64,000 nt of DNA from Clitoria ternatea (taxonomy: Eukaryota; Streptophyta; Magnoliopsida; Fabales; Fabaceae): the NCBI GenBank assembly GCA_037962975.1, contig CM075673.1, forward strand, positions 15,484,001-15,548,000, given 5' to 3'. Shown piece after piece: positions 38,052 to 50,326 of the stretch (the first letter of the stretch is position 1; each line of letters opens with the position of its first letter). Position numbers and translations under genes: made by a program. Under the pieces are notes generated by a model that was not told the DNA's origin, ran no database searches, and saw only the letters and a program-made list of their open reading frames with translations.

Positions 38052-39091
38052 ATGTCAAATTTTACCAACCTTGAGTTTGTAGCTCTTGACATCAGTGGAA
38101 AAAATTATCTATCATGGACACTAGATGCTGAGATCCATTTAGATGCAAAAGGTCTTGGAGACACGATTAAAAATGGAAATAATGCATCTAGTCAAAATAA
38201 AGCTAAAGCCATGATTTTCTTACGTCACCATATCCATGAGGGGTTAAAAAATGAGTATTTAACAGTTAAAGACCCTCTCGTTTTGTGGAATAATCTAAAA
38301 GAGAGATACGACCATCAAAAGGATATAATTCTTCCAAAAGCCCGTTATGAATGGATGCATTTGCGCTTTCAAGATTTTAAAACTGTAAATGAATATAATT
38401 CTGCAATGTTTAGAATTACTTCAAGATTGGAGTTGTGTGAAGAAAAGGTCATTGAAAGTGATATGTTAGAAAAGACATTCTCCACTTTTCATGCATCTAA
38501 TATGCTCCTGCAGCAGCAATATCGTCAAAAGGGTTTTACTAAATACTCAGAATTGATTACTTGTCTCTTTGTGGCTGAGCAAAATAATGATTTGCTTATG
38601 AAAAATCATGAATCTCGTCCAAATGGAATTGCTCCATTCCTAGAAGTGAATGTAGCAACACACGATCATCATACTCATAGTCGTGGTCGTGGCCGTAGTC
38701 GTGGTCGTGGACGAGGTAATGCTCGGGGACATGGTATTGGTCGTAGTCGTGGATATGGATATGGTCGTGGTCATGGTAGAAATGATAAGAAATCATCATT
38801 CACATGGAAAAATAAAGAACATATGAAAATAGGGACAAATGCTCAAAATAGCGAATAAACTAAAAATATCTGTTATTGTTGTGGTAGCAAGGGACACTGG
38901 TCTCGAGTTTGTCGCACACCAAAGCATCTCATAGATCTATACCAAAAATCCCTTAAAAATAAAGGAAAAATAATAGAGACAAATTTTACTGGTATAGATG
39001 ATGATTTTTCTGATTTTAGTGTTGATGATTTTCTTACTCTTCCTGAAGAAGACATTGACCACTCGGTTGGAGAAGGGAGTGCCCCTAAATA
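38052..39091 (+). pseudogene. Copia Gag, broken by one stop
   Basis: Opens at ATG 38052 with a UBN2-type copia gag (ALDISGKNYLSW near residue 12, WNNLKERYDHQK near 76). It continues through an Arg/Gly/His-rich region (about residues 215-245) and reaches TAA at 38856-38858. The same frame continues past it with the zinc knuckle CYCCGSKGHWSRVC, ending at TAA 39089-39091. The first stop removes the knuckle from the main product. Because gag ends cleanly at 39091, well before pol, this family appears to use a separate gag frame. Confidence 0.9.
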
Positions 39092-39215
39092 AATTATTTT
39101 AATATTTCATGTAATTTGTTTTGTTGTAAATTCTGTCTTTATCAATAAAATTTTGTTAAATATTATTGTTAATTATATTTTTACTCATGATTTATTTTTA
39201 TGTATTTAATGAAGA
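39092..39215 (+). other. Non-coding spacer between copia gag and pol
   Basis: 124 bp, AT-rich, with stops in the gag frame and a CAATAAAA word. Its presence implies pol is not simply fused to gag. Expression of pol would need reinitiation, splicing or another mechanism. Confidence 0.7.
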
Positions 39216-42200
39216 ATGAATGCTCACGTGAATAATGAAGATATATGTCTCGCAGACAGTGCAACAACTCATACCATTCTCAAGAATGAGAAATATTTTT
39301 ACCATATAGTAAAACAAGAAGCCAATGTTAATACTATATCTGGTAGTATAAATATAATTGAAGGCTCCGGTAGAGCCAGTATTTTGTTACCTGGAGGAAC
39401 AAAATTGCACATTGAAAGTGCATTATATTCTAAGAAGTCTCAAAGAAATTTGTTGAGTTTTAAGGATATCCGTAGAAATGGATATCATATTGAGACCACA
39501 AATGAAGGAAAATATGAATATCTTTACATCACAAAGTTAATTTCTAATAAGAAATGTATATTGGAAAAATTGCCTTCATTTTCCTCCGGTTTGTACTATA
39601 CTTATATTAGTACAGTTGAAACAAATGTTATTGTAAACCAGAAGTTTACAAATAAGAATGACTTTGTTATCTGGCATGAACGATTAGGCCATCCTGGATC
39701 AATATGATGCAAAAAATAGTTGAGAATTCAAATGGTCATTGTTTGTCCAGCAGACAAATTATGCAAACTAAGAATTTCTCATGTGCTGCTTGTTCTCAAG
39801 GAAAATTGATCATTCGGCCATCACTAATGAAAATTGGGAATGAATCACTCATATTTTTAGAGCGTATACAAGGTGATATTTGTGGACCAATACACCCTTC
39901 ATGTGGACCATTTAGATATTTTATGGTTTTAATTGATGCATCAACTAGATGATCACATGTTTGCTTATTATCAACTCGCAACCAGGCGTTTGCGAGATTA
40001 CTAGCTCAATTAATTCGTTTAAGAGCTCATTTCCCTAATTATCCAATTAAGAAAATACGCCTTGATAACGATGGTGAATTCACATCTCAATCATTTAATG
40101 ATTATTGTATGTCCATTGGAATTGATGTTGAACATCCTATAGCACATGTTCATACACAAAATGGACTTGCTGAATCATTGATTAAACGTTTGAAATTGAT
40201 AGCAAGACCATTGTTAATGAGATCAAAACTCCCAATTTCAACTTGGGGACATGCAATCTTGCATGCGGCAGCACTTATTCGCATCAGGCCTACAAGTAAT
40301 CATGAATATTCCCCTTTACAATTGGTTCATGGTAAAGAACCAAATATTTCCCATCTAAGAATCTTTGGAAGTGTGGTATATGTTCCTATCTCTCCTCCGC
40401 AACGCACTAAGATGGGACCTCAAAGAAGGTTGGGAATATATGTTGGATATGAAAGTCCATCCATAATAAAATATCTTGAACCTTTAACATGTGATTTATT
40501 TACAGCTTATTTTGTTGATTGTCATTTTGATGAATCTATTTTCCCACCATTAGGGGGAGAAAATAAACAGTTGGATAAAAGGATTAGTTGGAATGAGATA
40601 TCTCTATCACATCTTGATCCTCGAACAAAGCAATCTGAACTAGAAGTTCAAAAAATAATTAGTTTGCAAAATTTAGCAAACCAATTACCTAATGCATTTG
40701 CTGATCCAAAAAGAGTGACTAAGTCACACATACCAGCTGTTAATACTCCAATAAAGATTGATATCCCTGAAGGATAATCTAAAATTGCAAATGAGTCTGA
40801 AGCCAAAATAAAACGTGGCAGACCTGTTGGTTCTAAAGATAAAAATCATCGGAAAAAAAAGTAAATAAAGAGGATGGTCGAATTGAGGATATAAAGACTC
40901 CAGTAGAGTCTCCTGACATAATCAAAGTTTCAAATTCAGAAGAAACTAAGGTACCTAAAATTGATACAAACAAAGAGATCTCGATAAATTATGTCATGGA
41001 TGGAATACAATGGAATCGACAAAAGTCGATGTTGATGAAATTTTTGCATTCAAAGTAGCTCTTGATATTATAAATGATGATAAGAATCATGAGCCAAAAT
41101 CTGTTAAGGAATGTACACAAAGAAATGATTGGCTAAAGTGGAAAGATGCAATGCAAGAAGAGTTAAACTCACTTGCAAAACGAAAAGTTTTTGGGCCTGT
41201 AGTCCAAATACCTGTAGGTGTAAAACCCGTTGGATATAAATGGGTTTTTACGAGAAAAAGAAATGAAAATAGTGAAATTGTACGATATAAAGCAAGACTT
41301 GTTGCACAAGGTTTCTCACAAAGACCTGGTATTGATTTTGAAGAAACATATTCACCAGTGATGGATGCAACAACTTTTCGATACTTAATAAGTTTGGCAA
41401 TCCGTGAAAGGCTTGACTTACGCCTTATGGATGTTGTTGCAGCATATTTATATGGCTCACTTGAAAATGACATATATATGAAACTCCCTGAAGGATTTAA
41501 TTTGCCTGAAGCATACAAGACAAATCCTGGAGAAAATTATTCAATTAAATTGAATAAATCTCTTTACGGACTGAAACAATCTGGACGTATGTGGTATAAT
41601 TGCCTCAGTGAATATCTGTTGAAAGAAGGGTATAAAAATGACCCGATTTTTCCATGTGTTTTTATGAAAAGATTGGGAAAAGAGTTTGTTATAATTGCAA
41701 TTTATGTAGATGATTTAAACATCATCGGAACTCCTGAAGAGCTCTCAAAGGCTGTAAATTGCTTGAAAAAGGAATTCGAGATGAAAGACTTAAGAAAAAC
41801 AAAGTTTTGTCTCGGATTACAATTAGAATATTTAAAGGAAGGAATTTTAATGCACCAAAAGACTTATAAAGAAAAGGTGCCAAAACGGTTCTATATGGAC
41901 AAATCACACCCATTGAGCAGTCCAATGGTTGTAAGGTCACTTGAAGTGAGCAAAGATCCTTTTCGACCTCAAGAGAAAAATAAAGAACTACTTGGTCCTG
42001 AAGTACCATATCTCAGTTCAATTGGTGCACTAATGTATCTTGCTAGTCATACACGACCTGATATATTGTCAATTTATTAGCAAGACGTAGTTCTTTACCC
42101 ACAAAAATACATTGGAATGGGATTAAGCACATATTCCGCTACCTTAGGGGTACAATGGACATGGGTTGATTTTTTCCATATGTATCTAAGGCAAACCTAA

Positions 42201-42664
42201 TTGGTTATGCTGATGCGGGATATTTGTCTGATCCTCATAATGGTCTATCACAAACAGGATATTTGTTCACATGTGGTGGTACAACAATTTCATGGAGATC
42301 TATAAAACAAACGATCACAGTAACATCGTCTAATCATGCTAAAATATTAGCATTACATGAAGCAAGTCGGGAATGTGTTTGGTTGAGGTCTATAATTCAA
42401 CATATTCAAGAAACTTGTGGCTTGCACGCTGGAAAATTACCACCAATAATCTTATGTGAAGATAGAACAAAGCATATTTCATCAAAAATTTTCTTTACTC
42501 ATGATCTTATAAAGAATGGTGAAACAAATGTCCAAAAAGTCCAATCATGTGAGAATTTAGCAGATATCTTTACAAAATCTTTACCAACCAAAGTCTTCGA
42601 GCAACTAGTACAGAAGATTGGTCTTCGATGCTTACATAAATGTTCTGATGAGGGGGAGAATTAA
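39216..42664 (+). pseudogene. Copia Pol (protease, integrase, RT, RNase H), multiply broken
   Basis: Opens at ATG 39216 with protease LADSATTHT, then a pre-integrase domain (WHERLGHPGS). A frame change near 39705 leads to integrase, with CAACSQGK and GDICGP, a TGA at 39950-39952, then IRLDNDGEF and HTQNGLAES. The integrase frame ends at TAA 40775-40777. A further frame change and stops precede the RT at 41010 (YKARLVAQGFSQ, YVDD at 41703-41714), which stops near 42080. RNase H resumes in another frame (DAGYLSDPHNGLSQTGY to ADIFTKSLP) and ends at TAA 42662-42664. At least five breaks make it inactive. Each domain is still recognisable in the copia order. Confidence 0.92.
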
Positions 42665-42790
42665 AATATTTGTACATTGAATTATTTATTTACTTTGTAA
42701 GGAATGTTGTACTCTTTTTCCTTCACTAGGTTTTTATCCCACTGGGTTTTTTCTAGTATGGTTTTAATGAGGCACATTCTTAAGTATGGA

Positions 42791-42804
42791 CATCCAAGGG
42801 GGAG
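42791..42804 (+). promoter_or_regulatory. Copia polypurine tract
   Basis: AAGGGGGAG immediately precedes the 3' LTR. Confidence 0.85.
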
Positions 42805-43017
42805 TGTTATGAATATTTTAATATTTATGAATGTCCAAATTGCTCTATAAATTGGACTCCTAAGCAAGCATAATGTACACTCTCAATTTTCCACTTAAAC
42901 TTGATTACTCTCTCTAATTCTCTTTACTCCCTCTTCTCTCTTACTTCAACTTTAATTCCCTACTTTCATTTCCTCTAAACTTCAATTTATATTGCTAAGT
43001 TATAAGTTATTGTAACA
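42805..43017 (+). repeat. Copia 3' LTR
   Basis: 213 bp. Four substitutions against the 5' LTR and no indel. Followed by CTATC at 43018-43022. Confidence 0.95.
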
Positions 43018-43022
43018 CTATC

Positions 43023-43691
43023 TATTTTATTACTTATTACTTATAATAAATGAAAGTTCTACCTTGCAATGGGTTACCTCCTTGACAATTTAGATTCTCT
43101 CTCATTTTTTTTTCTTTTTTCGATTGTAAAATTGTTTTTATTAATTTTACTATTTTTTATATAAATAAGTTAACTTTTTCAATGTTGCACACAACAAGTT
43201 TGAAGCATATTCAGGCCTGAATATTTTAAAGAACCCCTGTCCTATATATGTTGGTATTTTCATATTAATTTAAAATTTAAATTCTCACTAAAAACTACTT
43301 CAATTTTTGTGACAATTTTTTAATTATTTTATCTATTGTTTTATTTTTATTCTCTCTTCGTCTTAGCATTTAAGAATTGAATTCTGTGTCTCAAAAAGTT
43401 GTTATCATCTCAATTCTAAAATCAAACTTATCAACAGTTTAATTCTACATGTTCAATAATTAATTAATTAATTAATTAATCATTAATATTGGTAAACATT
43501 TCTTATTTTATTTTATTTGGTAACAATTTTTTAAAATTGATAATACAATACATTTAATTTTTTTATTATTTTTAATGGTGAGAATAATATATCAATTTGT
43601 ATATGTCACGAGAAATATATTCTTGTTATTATTTATTTTAATAAAATTATTTTCATTATATATATGATCAATTTTAATACTTTTAGTTCTT
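43023..43691. other. AT-rich intergenic sequence
   Basis: Non-coding; includes an (ATTA)n run near 43460. The final CAATG (43692-43696) is the target duplication of the next element. Confidence 0.55.
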
Positions 43692-46196
43692 CAATGTGTA
43701 ACATCCTCAACTAAGTTAATAGGCAAATTAAAGTTAAAGGTTAATTAATTAAATGAATATGCAATTACCTTTATGTCCTTGGTCACTTAAGTCAAACAAT
43801 TCAATTTTTCTTTTCCCTTCCTTCACGCTCATTTCGTGCATGCAGAGGAGAAAGACTTTGGTCCATTTTTCTTCTCATTCCCGCGGCACCACCATCCCAT
43901 CTCACCATTCTATTCTGTTTGATTTCTTCAAATTGGAGCAAAGTTCATTGTGCCATTCCTTCCATCACTCTCTCGGAAGCCAAGGAAGCTTCAGGGGAAA
44001 GCTTCAATTTCATGAAATTAAGGTAAAATGGCTAAACCCCATTTTGATTTTTAGTTGTTCTTTGTTCCCACCTCTCAACTCCTTCAATTTCTTGAATTTA
44101 GAAGCAATATTGGAGCTTTGTTGGAAGTGGGCAGCCTTGGGGTACCTTGGAGTCTTCAACTTCCTTGTTATTGGTAAGTATTTTGGTACCCATGACTTAT
44201 GGATTGTCATTCTCATGAACTCAAAACTTAACAATGGGTGATTGTATGAATTTAGATAATTTCAGAGTGTAATCGGAACCCGGGCAGCTTGGGCACCTTC
44301 CAGATTATAGTCTTGGTGATCGTCGGAGTAATCCGGAATCATTTCGGAGGCATTTCAAGTAAAGGGCAGCGTTAAGGTTCATTACGGATTAAAATTCGGA
44401 GTCGGCGACTTAGTTCGGTAAGTCGTTAATTGATAAAATAATTATTGACGGGTTGTCTTGGCTCCGAAACGCGAATGTGATAGCACATGAGTTATTAAAA
44501 ATTTAATATAAATGTTTTAGGAATTTTTAAAACTTTGGATTGGTGATCAAATAGCTTTTGGATAGCAATTGAATAGCTATTTGAGTTTTTAAGATTTATT
44601 ATTCCAGGTAAGGGGAGTTGTTACATTTTAAATGTATGGTTTATAAATGGGTTTGAGGTATATTGCTATGTTATGTGTTATGTGTTTGTGAAACATGATT
44701 ATTAAATTGTTTAAAATGTGAATTGTTAGTGAAATACCCCACTTTATGTGATATATGAGAGGTATCATATGTTGTGATAATTTTCGTCCATGATGTTAAT
44801 ATTAAAATGGCATGAGATGCAATTAAGTGATTAGATTAACAAATTATATGTTACATGAGATGTATGATTTGAGTGGATTAACATCTATATGCATGAGATG
44901 TAAAAGAATAATTAAATTAGTGTTATTGTGATGCAAAAGATGCGATTAAATATTGATGATAATGAGATTTGTGCATGGGATGCAATTCATGAATAATTTA
45001 ATATCATTTTATAGCATGAGATGATTGTATTGATGATTTAAAACATGAAATGAGATTTTTGTATATGTGGTTTTGAGGATTCCACAAAAGACTTTGAGTG
45101 GGACTCAGGGCTAGCCCGTAACACTGCCGTTGTTGTTGAGAGTGATTGTGTTGCGTGAGAGGACAAACAGTTTAGTAGCCGGATCAGCTGAGAGCTGAAT
45201 ATATGGCTGAGAGCCAATGTGTTACAACAATATATTTGATGATGTGCATTGGATCTATGTGATTGCATTTATATATGTGTATATGCATTAATATATGTTA
45301 TTGAGAATAACATGATTTGTGATAGCCATGTGATGCGATATTGAGAATATCTAATGAATGGTGAGTTGAATTGAATGACAGTTAATGAGACATTTGATTA
45401 TGATATTGTATTGCATATTAGAGAATTGGATAGATTGATCCGATTCAATAACTGCCATTTAATATGTATTGTGCTCACCCCTATTATATGGCTATACTTT
45501 CAGTGGATTTGGGCCGCGATGTTAATTGGTGAAATGTCACCATAGCTATGAGGAAGACATTGCACATAATGTATATGTTGTAGACAGTATTTTGGTGGTA
45601 GCCTTGGCCGGCTCTTGGAAATGTTCATTTTGATAAATGTGTATATAACTGTTTAGTAGATCTAGTTAGTTGACGGCTTCAACTGGAAGCCTATAGTTAT
45701 TTTGGGATATGTATATGATGATGCGATGATGATATAGATGATGATATATGGATGTGGTGACCATGGATGGCCCTATTTTATTACATGTGATGCATTGAGA
45801 TGTCTAGGACTTACAATTAGTTATATTGTATGTTGAATACCATGGATGGATCCATGTGTTTATGGTGCATTGCATTTAATGACCAGGAAAGTGTTGCATT
45901 GCATAATGGGCAGGAATTGTTCATGTGTGTTGTAATATCCTAAAAATTTTATTCTCATGTATAATCATTTTGATTTAGACCATCAATGATATTATCCATT
46001 TTATCTCAATTTTCTACATAAATTTTTAGTTAGGACAACATCTTCAATTTAACCTTTTACCATGGTAAATAATTTTAACTTTATACCTTCGGTAAAAGTT
46101 AATCAAATAATTTATTACGTATTTCCTTAGTTATTAATTTCCTTGGCTTTTCCAATTACTCTCATCAAATTGCCACATACTCCACTCAAAATTCAT

Positions 46197-46564
46197 CATC
46201 TTGTACACATTTTAATAGTTAGTTAGAGTCTGAATTTGGAAATGTGGTCAACTACAAAGTTGTTCCTCTTTTTCTTATCTTTCCAACAAGACCAAATTTG
46301 TTAAAATCCATTAAGATATGAGAGAGATATACCCAAAATACCGAAATAGTGTCAGAATTGATATTTTACTTCAATCATATCATCTTGTACATATTTTAAT
46401 ACCTTGTTAGAGTCCGAATTTGAAAAAGTGGTAAACTAAAAAGTTGTTCCTCGTTGTCTTAGCTTTCCAACAAGACCAAAGTTGTTAAAATCCATTAAGA
46501 TATGAGAGAGATATGCCTAAAATACCGAAACAGTGTCAAAGTTGATATTTACTTCAATCATACA
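46197..46564. repeat. 184-bp tandem duplication inside the nested LTR
   Basis: CATCTTGTACACATTTTAAT at 46197 recurs as CATCTTGTACATATTTTAAT at 46381. The copies stay aligned through CATTAAGATATGAGAGAGAT. Confidence 0.93.
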
Positions 46565-47004
46565 AGCTACATTATGTAGGCTGCGGAAATGGTCAACAAT
46601 CCAGCTCATTTTTCTCATCTAAAACCTCCATTATCACCATAATTCATGCACCTAACATCCCACTACAATCCCATTATGAAAATCTTGTCCCCCACTTGTC
46701 ATTTGCATCATTAAATCAACACTACATCTTGTTCCCAAGTCTGAATTCTTAGAATAAGCTAAAGTTAGTGAAGTCTCTCTCTTATTTCTTTCACTTTCTC
46801 CATCAAGTTCACTCTTGATCTGAAGCTAGGACAATAATACAACACTTTCAACTACTTTAGGAACCTCCATTAAGGTAAGAGGGGATAGGGTTGTGAATAA
46901 TTATGGAATGGGTAGAATTGTATGCTGTCTAGTATTTTCCAGAATTAAATTCGTATCTTGTTGCTCAATTTTTGAAGCTGAAAACGTATGAATTTGATTC
47001 TAAC

Positions 47005-48400
47005 TTCTTCATAAAATTTGTAGATATTTTTGTTTTGTGAATTTTGAGACCTGAATCAACTTATTTGGATATGTATAGCAAAAGTTATAGCCAAACTACT
47101 ACAGTATGTCTGTTCTGAAATATGTACCTTATGTTTTGTGTAAATATTAATATTCTGGGAATTATACATACATATTTAAACTTTAATGTCTTCATAAAAG
47201 TTATAGATATTTATGTTATGGATCTATAGAAAGTGGTTTCAAGTTAAAAGGATATTTTTAGCTCTAGTTATACCTAAAATACAGAAGTATGTTCATGCTA
47301 AAAATCTGCTAACGTGAATCACTGTTTGTATTTTTAAAACTGGGAATTTTGTGATGAGAATTAGTGTTTAGTATCTTCATAAAAGTTTTAGATATTTATG
47401 TTATGAGTAATTTAGAACTAGTCTCATGCCAAAAGTATTTTTGTAGCTCCAGAAACGTTGAATTTACTAACATATGTACGTTTTGTTACTTTCTTTGAGA
47501 TAGTTTAGTATACTATGAATTTGTGATATTTCTGTTTGGATTTGGAATTTTTGGTCTTCATAAAAATTATATATAATGGAATTATTGAAACATAGAACTT
47601 GGCCTCATTCAAAAATTATTTTTATACCATGAGTTATAGCTAATTTACTAAATATTGTCAAACCAGTAAATTTTCCAGCAATTGGTGATAATGAAAAATG
47701 ATAACCTATTGACTATTATGTGATTATGTGATGTTTCTGTTTGGAATTTGAAATTATGGTCTTCATGAAATTTGTAGGTATTTATATTATGGATCTATAT
47801 AAAGTGGTTTCAAGTCAAAATAATTTTTGTAGCTTGAGTTATGCCTAAAATACTGAAGTATATACAAGCTGTAAATCTGTTAACTATGAAATCCGAATCT
47901 TATTTTCAAAAATGAGAATTTTGTGGTGTGAATTAGTGGTTGGTGTCTTCATGAAAGTTGTAGATAATTATATTAAGAGTAATTTAGGACTGGTCTCATG
48001 TCAAAAATAATTTTTTAACTCCAGAAACGTTTAAAATACTATATATGTACGTTTTGAAAGCTCATCTGGAGGCAGTGTTGTAGTTTGTGGATAAATGGTA
48101 TTTCTGCGTAGAATTTGAATTTATGATCTTCATGAAAGTTGTAGATATTTATGTTAAGAATAATTTAGAACTAGTTTCATGCCAAAATTGTTTTTGTATC
48201 TCCAGAAACGTTAAAAATACTAATCTGTGTACGTTTTAAAAATCCTCTTTGAGGTAGTTTTGTATTCTGTGAATAAGTGATGATTCTGTTTAGAATTTGA
48301 AGTTATGGTCTTCATGAAAGTTGTAGATATTTATGTTATTAAGCTATAGAAAGTGGAATCACATAAAAAGGATTTGATTTACTCATGTTATGACTGTTTT
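47005..48400. repeat. Series of about eight degenerate units of about 180-190 bp
   Basis: A CTTCATRAAARTTRTAGATAT core followed by TTATGTTA recurs near 47010, 47190, 47372, 47557, 47760, 47948, 48128 and 48309. Each unit also tends to carry TTTTGTAGCTCCAGAAACG or a similar word. The spacing is nearly constant. Confidence 0.85.
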
Positions 48401-48865
48401 ACTAACATATGTCGCTGTTTGGAAATGCTGAAATTTACTTATAATGGTTATTATGGATAAAAATGATATTTTCTCTATGGGTAATAATTTATTATTGAAT
48501 TCTTGAGTGATTATGAATTATTATGAATGTTGTTGAGTATCATACAGTTTTGTATATTGTGGTGGTGAATAATATTGAATAACGGAATTAATTTATATGT
48601 ACATGAATGCCTTGCGGTTATTGTTACATGTGGTTGAGACAGTAAATCCATGATTCTGAAAAATTATTATATGTGATGTGTCCTTTGAGGACTTGTGGTT
48701 TTCCAAGTGGTTTTGGAAATTAATATATCATGGTATGTTAAATGTTAAAGAAAATTAAAGGTATTCATGCATCATAAGCATTTGGACGCACCATGGAATT
48801 AGGGGTTCCATGATTGCCTACCCTGGTGGGGGTTACTCTATGATGAGTTTAAGCTCTATTTTCAC

Positions 48866-49060
48866 AAGAACCATGGAAGTGTAGGGATCCATGGTTGTGT
48901 AAATTCCTACTGGTATATTTATTTATGCAGGAGCCATGAAAGTGTAGGGATTCATGGTTATGCTAATTCCTACTTGTGCACTTAATTTCGCAGGAGCCAT
49001 GAAAGTGTAGGGATTCATAGTTATGCTAATTCCTACTGGAGTCTTTTGAGACTTTTTACT
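48866..49060. repeat. Three-copy 63-bp tandem repeat
   Basis: CCATGRAAGTGTAGGGATYC recurs at 48871, 48934 and 48997, each followed by ATGGTTRTGYWAATTCCTAC-like sequence. Confidence 0.9.
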
Positions 49061-50326
49061 GCAGTATTCCCACCAAACCAAATGGATCCAGCATGACATC
49101 ATTGGCTAATTAAAGACTCATTATATATAAATGAACTCGTCTGGCATATCCATCATATCATTATGATTTGTTGATTGTGTTTGTGCAATTTTATCTATTT
49201 TATACTTATTCTATATTCTGTCTCACTCTTACATCAATTTTTACAGTGAGTGCCACGCAGAATGAAGAGTGATGCCATGATTGATGACTATATGATATAT
49301 TGCTTGGACTTTGATTTCTACTTTAATTTAATGGGTTGTAATAAATATTACGTACTATGTACTGTTACTTCTAAATCGTTTCCGCTATGCAAATATTTCA
49401 TGAATTTTATTAATCACGACTAGTATGCATGTTAATATTCCGTAATTATCGAATTTTATGTGAACTCTGAGTTTAATTTATGTATTTTAAATTGATCTTT
49501 CAAAAACACGAAAAATTTATTCAGAAAATTACACGGGATGTCACATGTGTAGTTGAATTATAATGCGTATTGATACTTGCTTTAATGATGAATGAATGAC
49601 AATTAGTGGTTTTCAAGTGAGTTTATGCATAATTAAGCTAGTGGCGGGACCATATTGCTTTTGTGAAACATGGATGCCATGGGATGGTTCCTTTAAGTGT
49701 ATATGCGTGCATGAGGGTGAAAGGGTGATGAATGATATGGGTATGTGGTGTTGAATTAAAGTGTGACATAATAATGTAAAGTTGCATAATGCAAAAATTA
49801 GGAACCGAAAAGGTGGTTTTTGGATCCAATGGGTTTTTGATAGGTTTGATGCATACAATTGCACTATTTTAACCAGAACGCATTTTTCTTCATAAGTTGA
49901 GCATACGTTGGAATTTTGGTGAACGAACAGGGCCAACAGTTTCAGGATGAGGAAAACATATGGGGTGTGAAATTTCGTGGCAATCAGACCTAAAACAGGT
50001 CATTTGGGTTAGTTAGACGTTGACCAAAAGGCTTAAAACTCATGATAGCAGCATTGTTGTTACTGTCATGCCCACGCTACGCGTGGGGTTGACGCCTAGC
50101 ATCAGGTGTGAAATTTTAGGCTGGCACGTAGCGTCAGGCCGTTGTTGTTGTTTTTCATATTTCTATACTGGTGGCTGATTTAGGGAATTATGGTTGTTTT
50201 TAAGTGCTGTTTTGGGCTTCCATGAGTGGCAGCAAGGGATTAATTAATTAATTGTCAATAATTTGTTCGTGGAAAATTTTTCTTGGATTTTTATTATTGT
50301 TTTGAGGATTGGGATATTTCACAATG

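Larger units (their letters stand above)
36649..43017 (+). mobile_element. Ty1/copia retrotransposon, full length but defective (6369 bp)
   Basis: LTRs 36649-36861 and 42805-43017 (213 bp each) start TGTTATGAATA and end TTGTAACA. The TSD is CTATC on both sides. The LTRs differ at four positions (about 1.9%). The order is leader, gag, protease, integrase, RT, RNase H, which is copia. The coding regions have several stops and frame changes, so it is non-autonomous. The unusually long leader (1190 bp) holds repeated hairpins, an AAT microsatellite and a tRNA-like segment. Confidence 0.96.
45931..49545 (+). mobile_element. Nested 3615-bp solo LTR
   Basis: Starts TGTAATATCC and ends GGATGTCACA. 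The 5-bp duplication TGTGT lies on both sides (45926-45930 and 49546-49550). No coding domain is inside. It inserted into the 3.0-kb solo LTR, so it is younger. The interior is built largely of repeats (184-bp duplication, about 183-bp series, 63-bp triplet). Confidence 0.9.
43697..50321 (+). mobile_element. Solo LTR of a gypsy-type element (about 3.0 kb), interrupted by a second solo LTR
   Basis: Begins TGTAACATCC and ends GGGATATTTCA, a good inverted terminal pair. It is flanked by CAATG on both sides (43692-43696 and 50322-50326). Removing the nested insertion leaves 3005 bp with no internal retrotransposon domains, as expected for LTR-LTR recombination. Internal landmarks (CCAGGTAAGGGGAG near 44606, GGATTCCACAAAAGAC near 45077, CAGCTGAGAGCTGA near 45185) recur at 63.2-63.8 kb, and in part near 21.97 kb. 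Confidence 0.9.

Noticed and set aside
38596..38799. Minus-strand His/Asp/Tyr-rich frame
   Set aside because: Antisense shadow of the Arg/Gly-rich part of copia gag.
43753..44241. 162-codon plus-strand frame
   Set aside because: It lies inside a solo LTR, has no domain and shows pyrimidine-driven composition.
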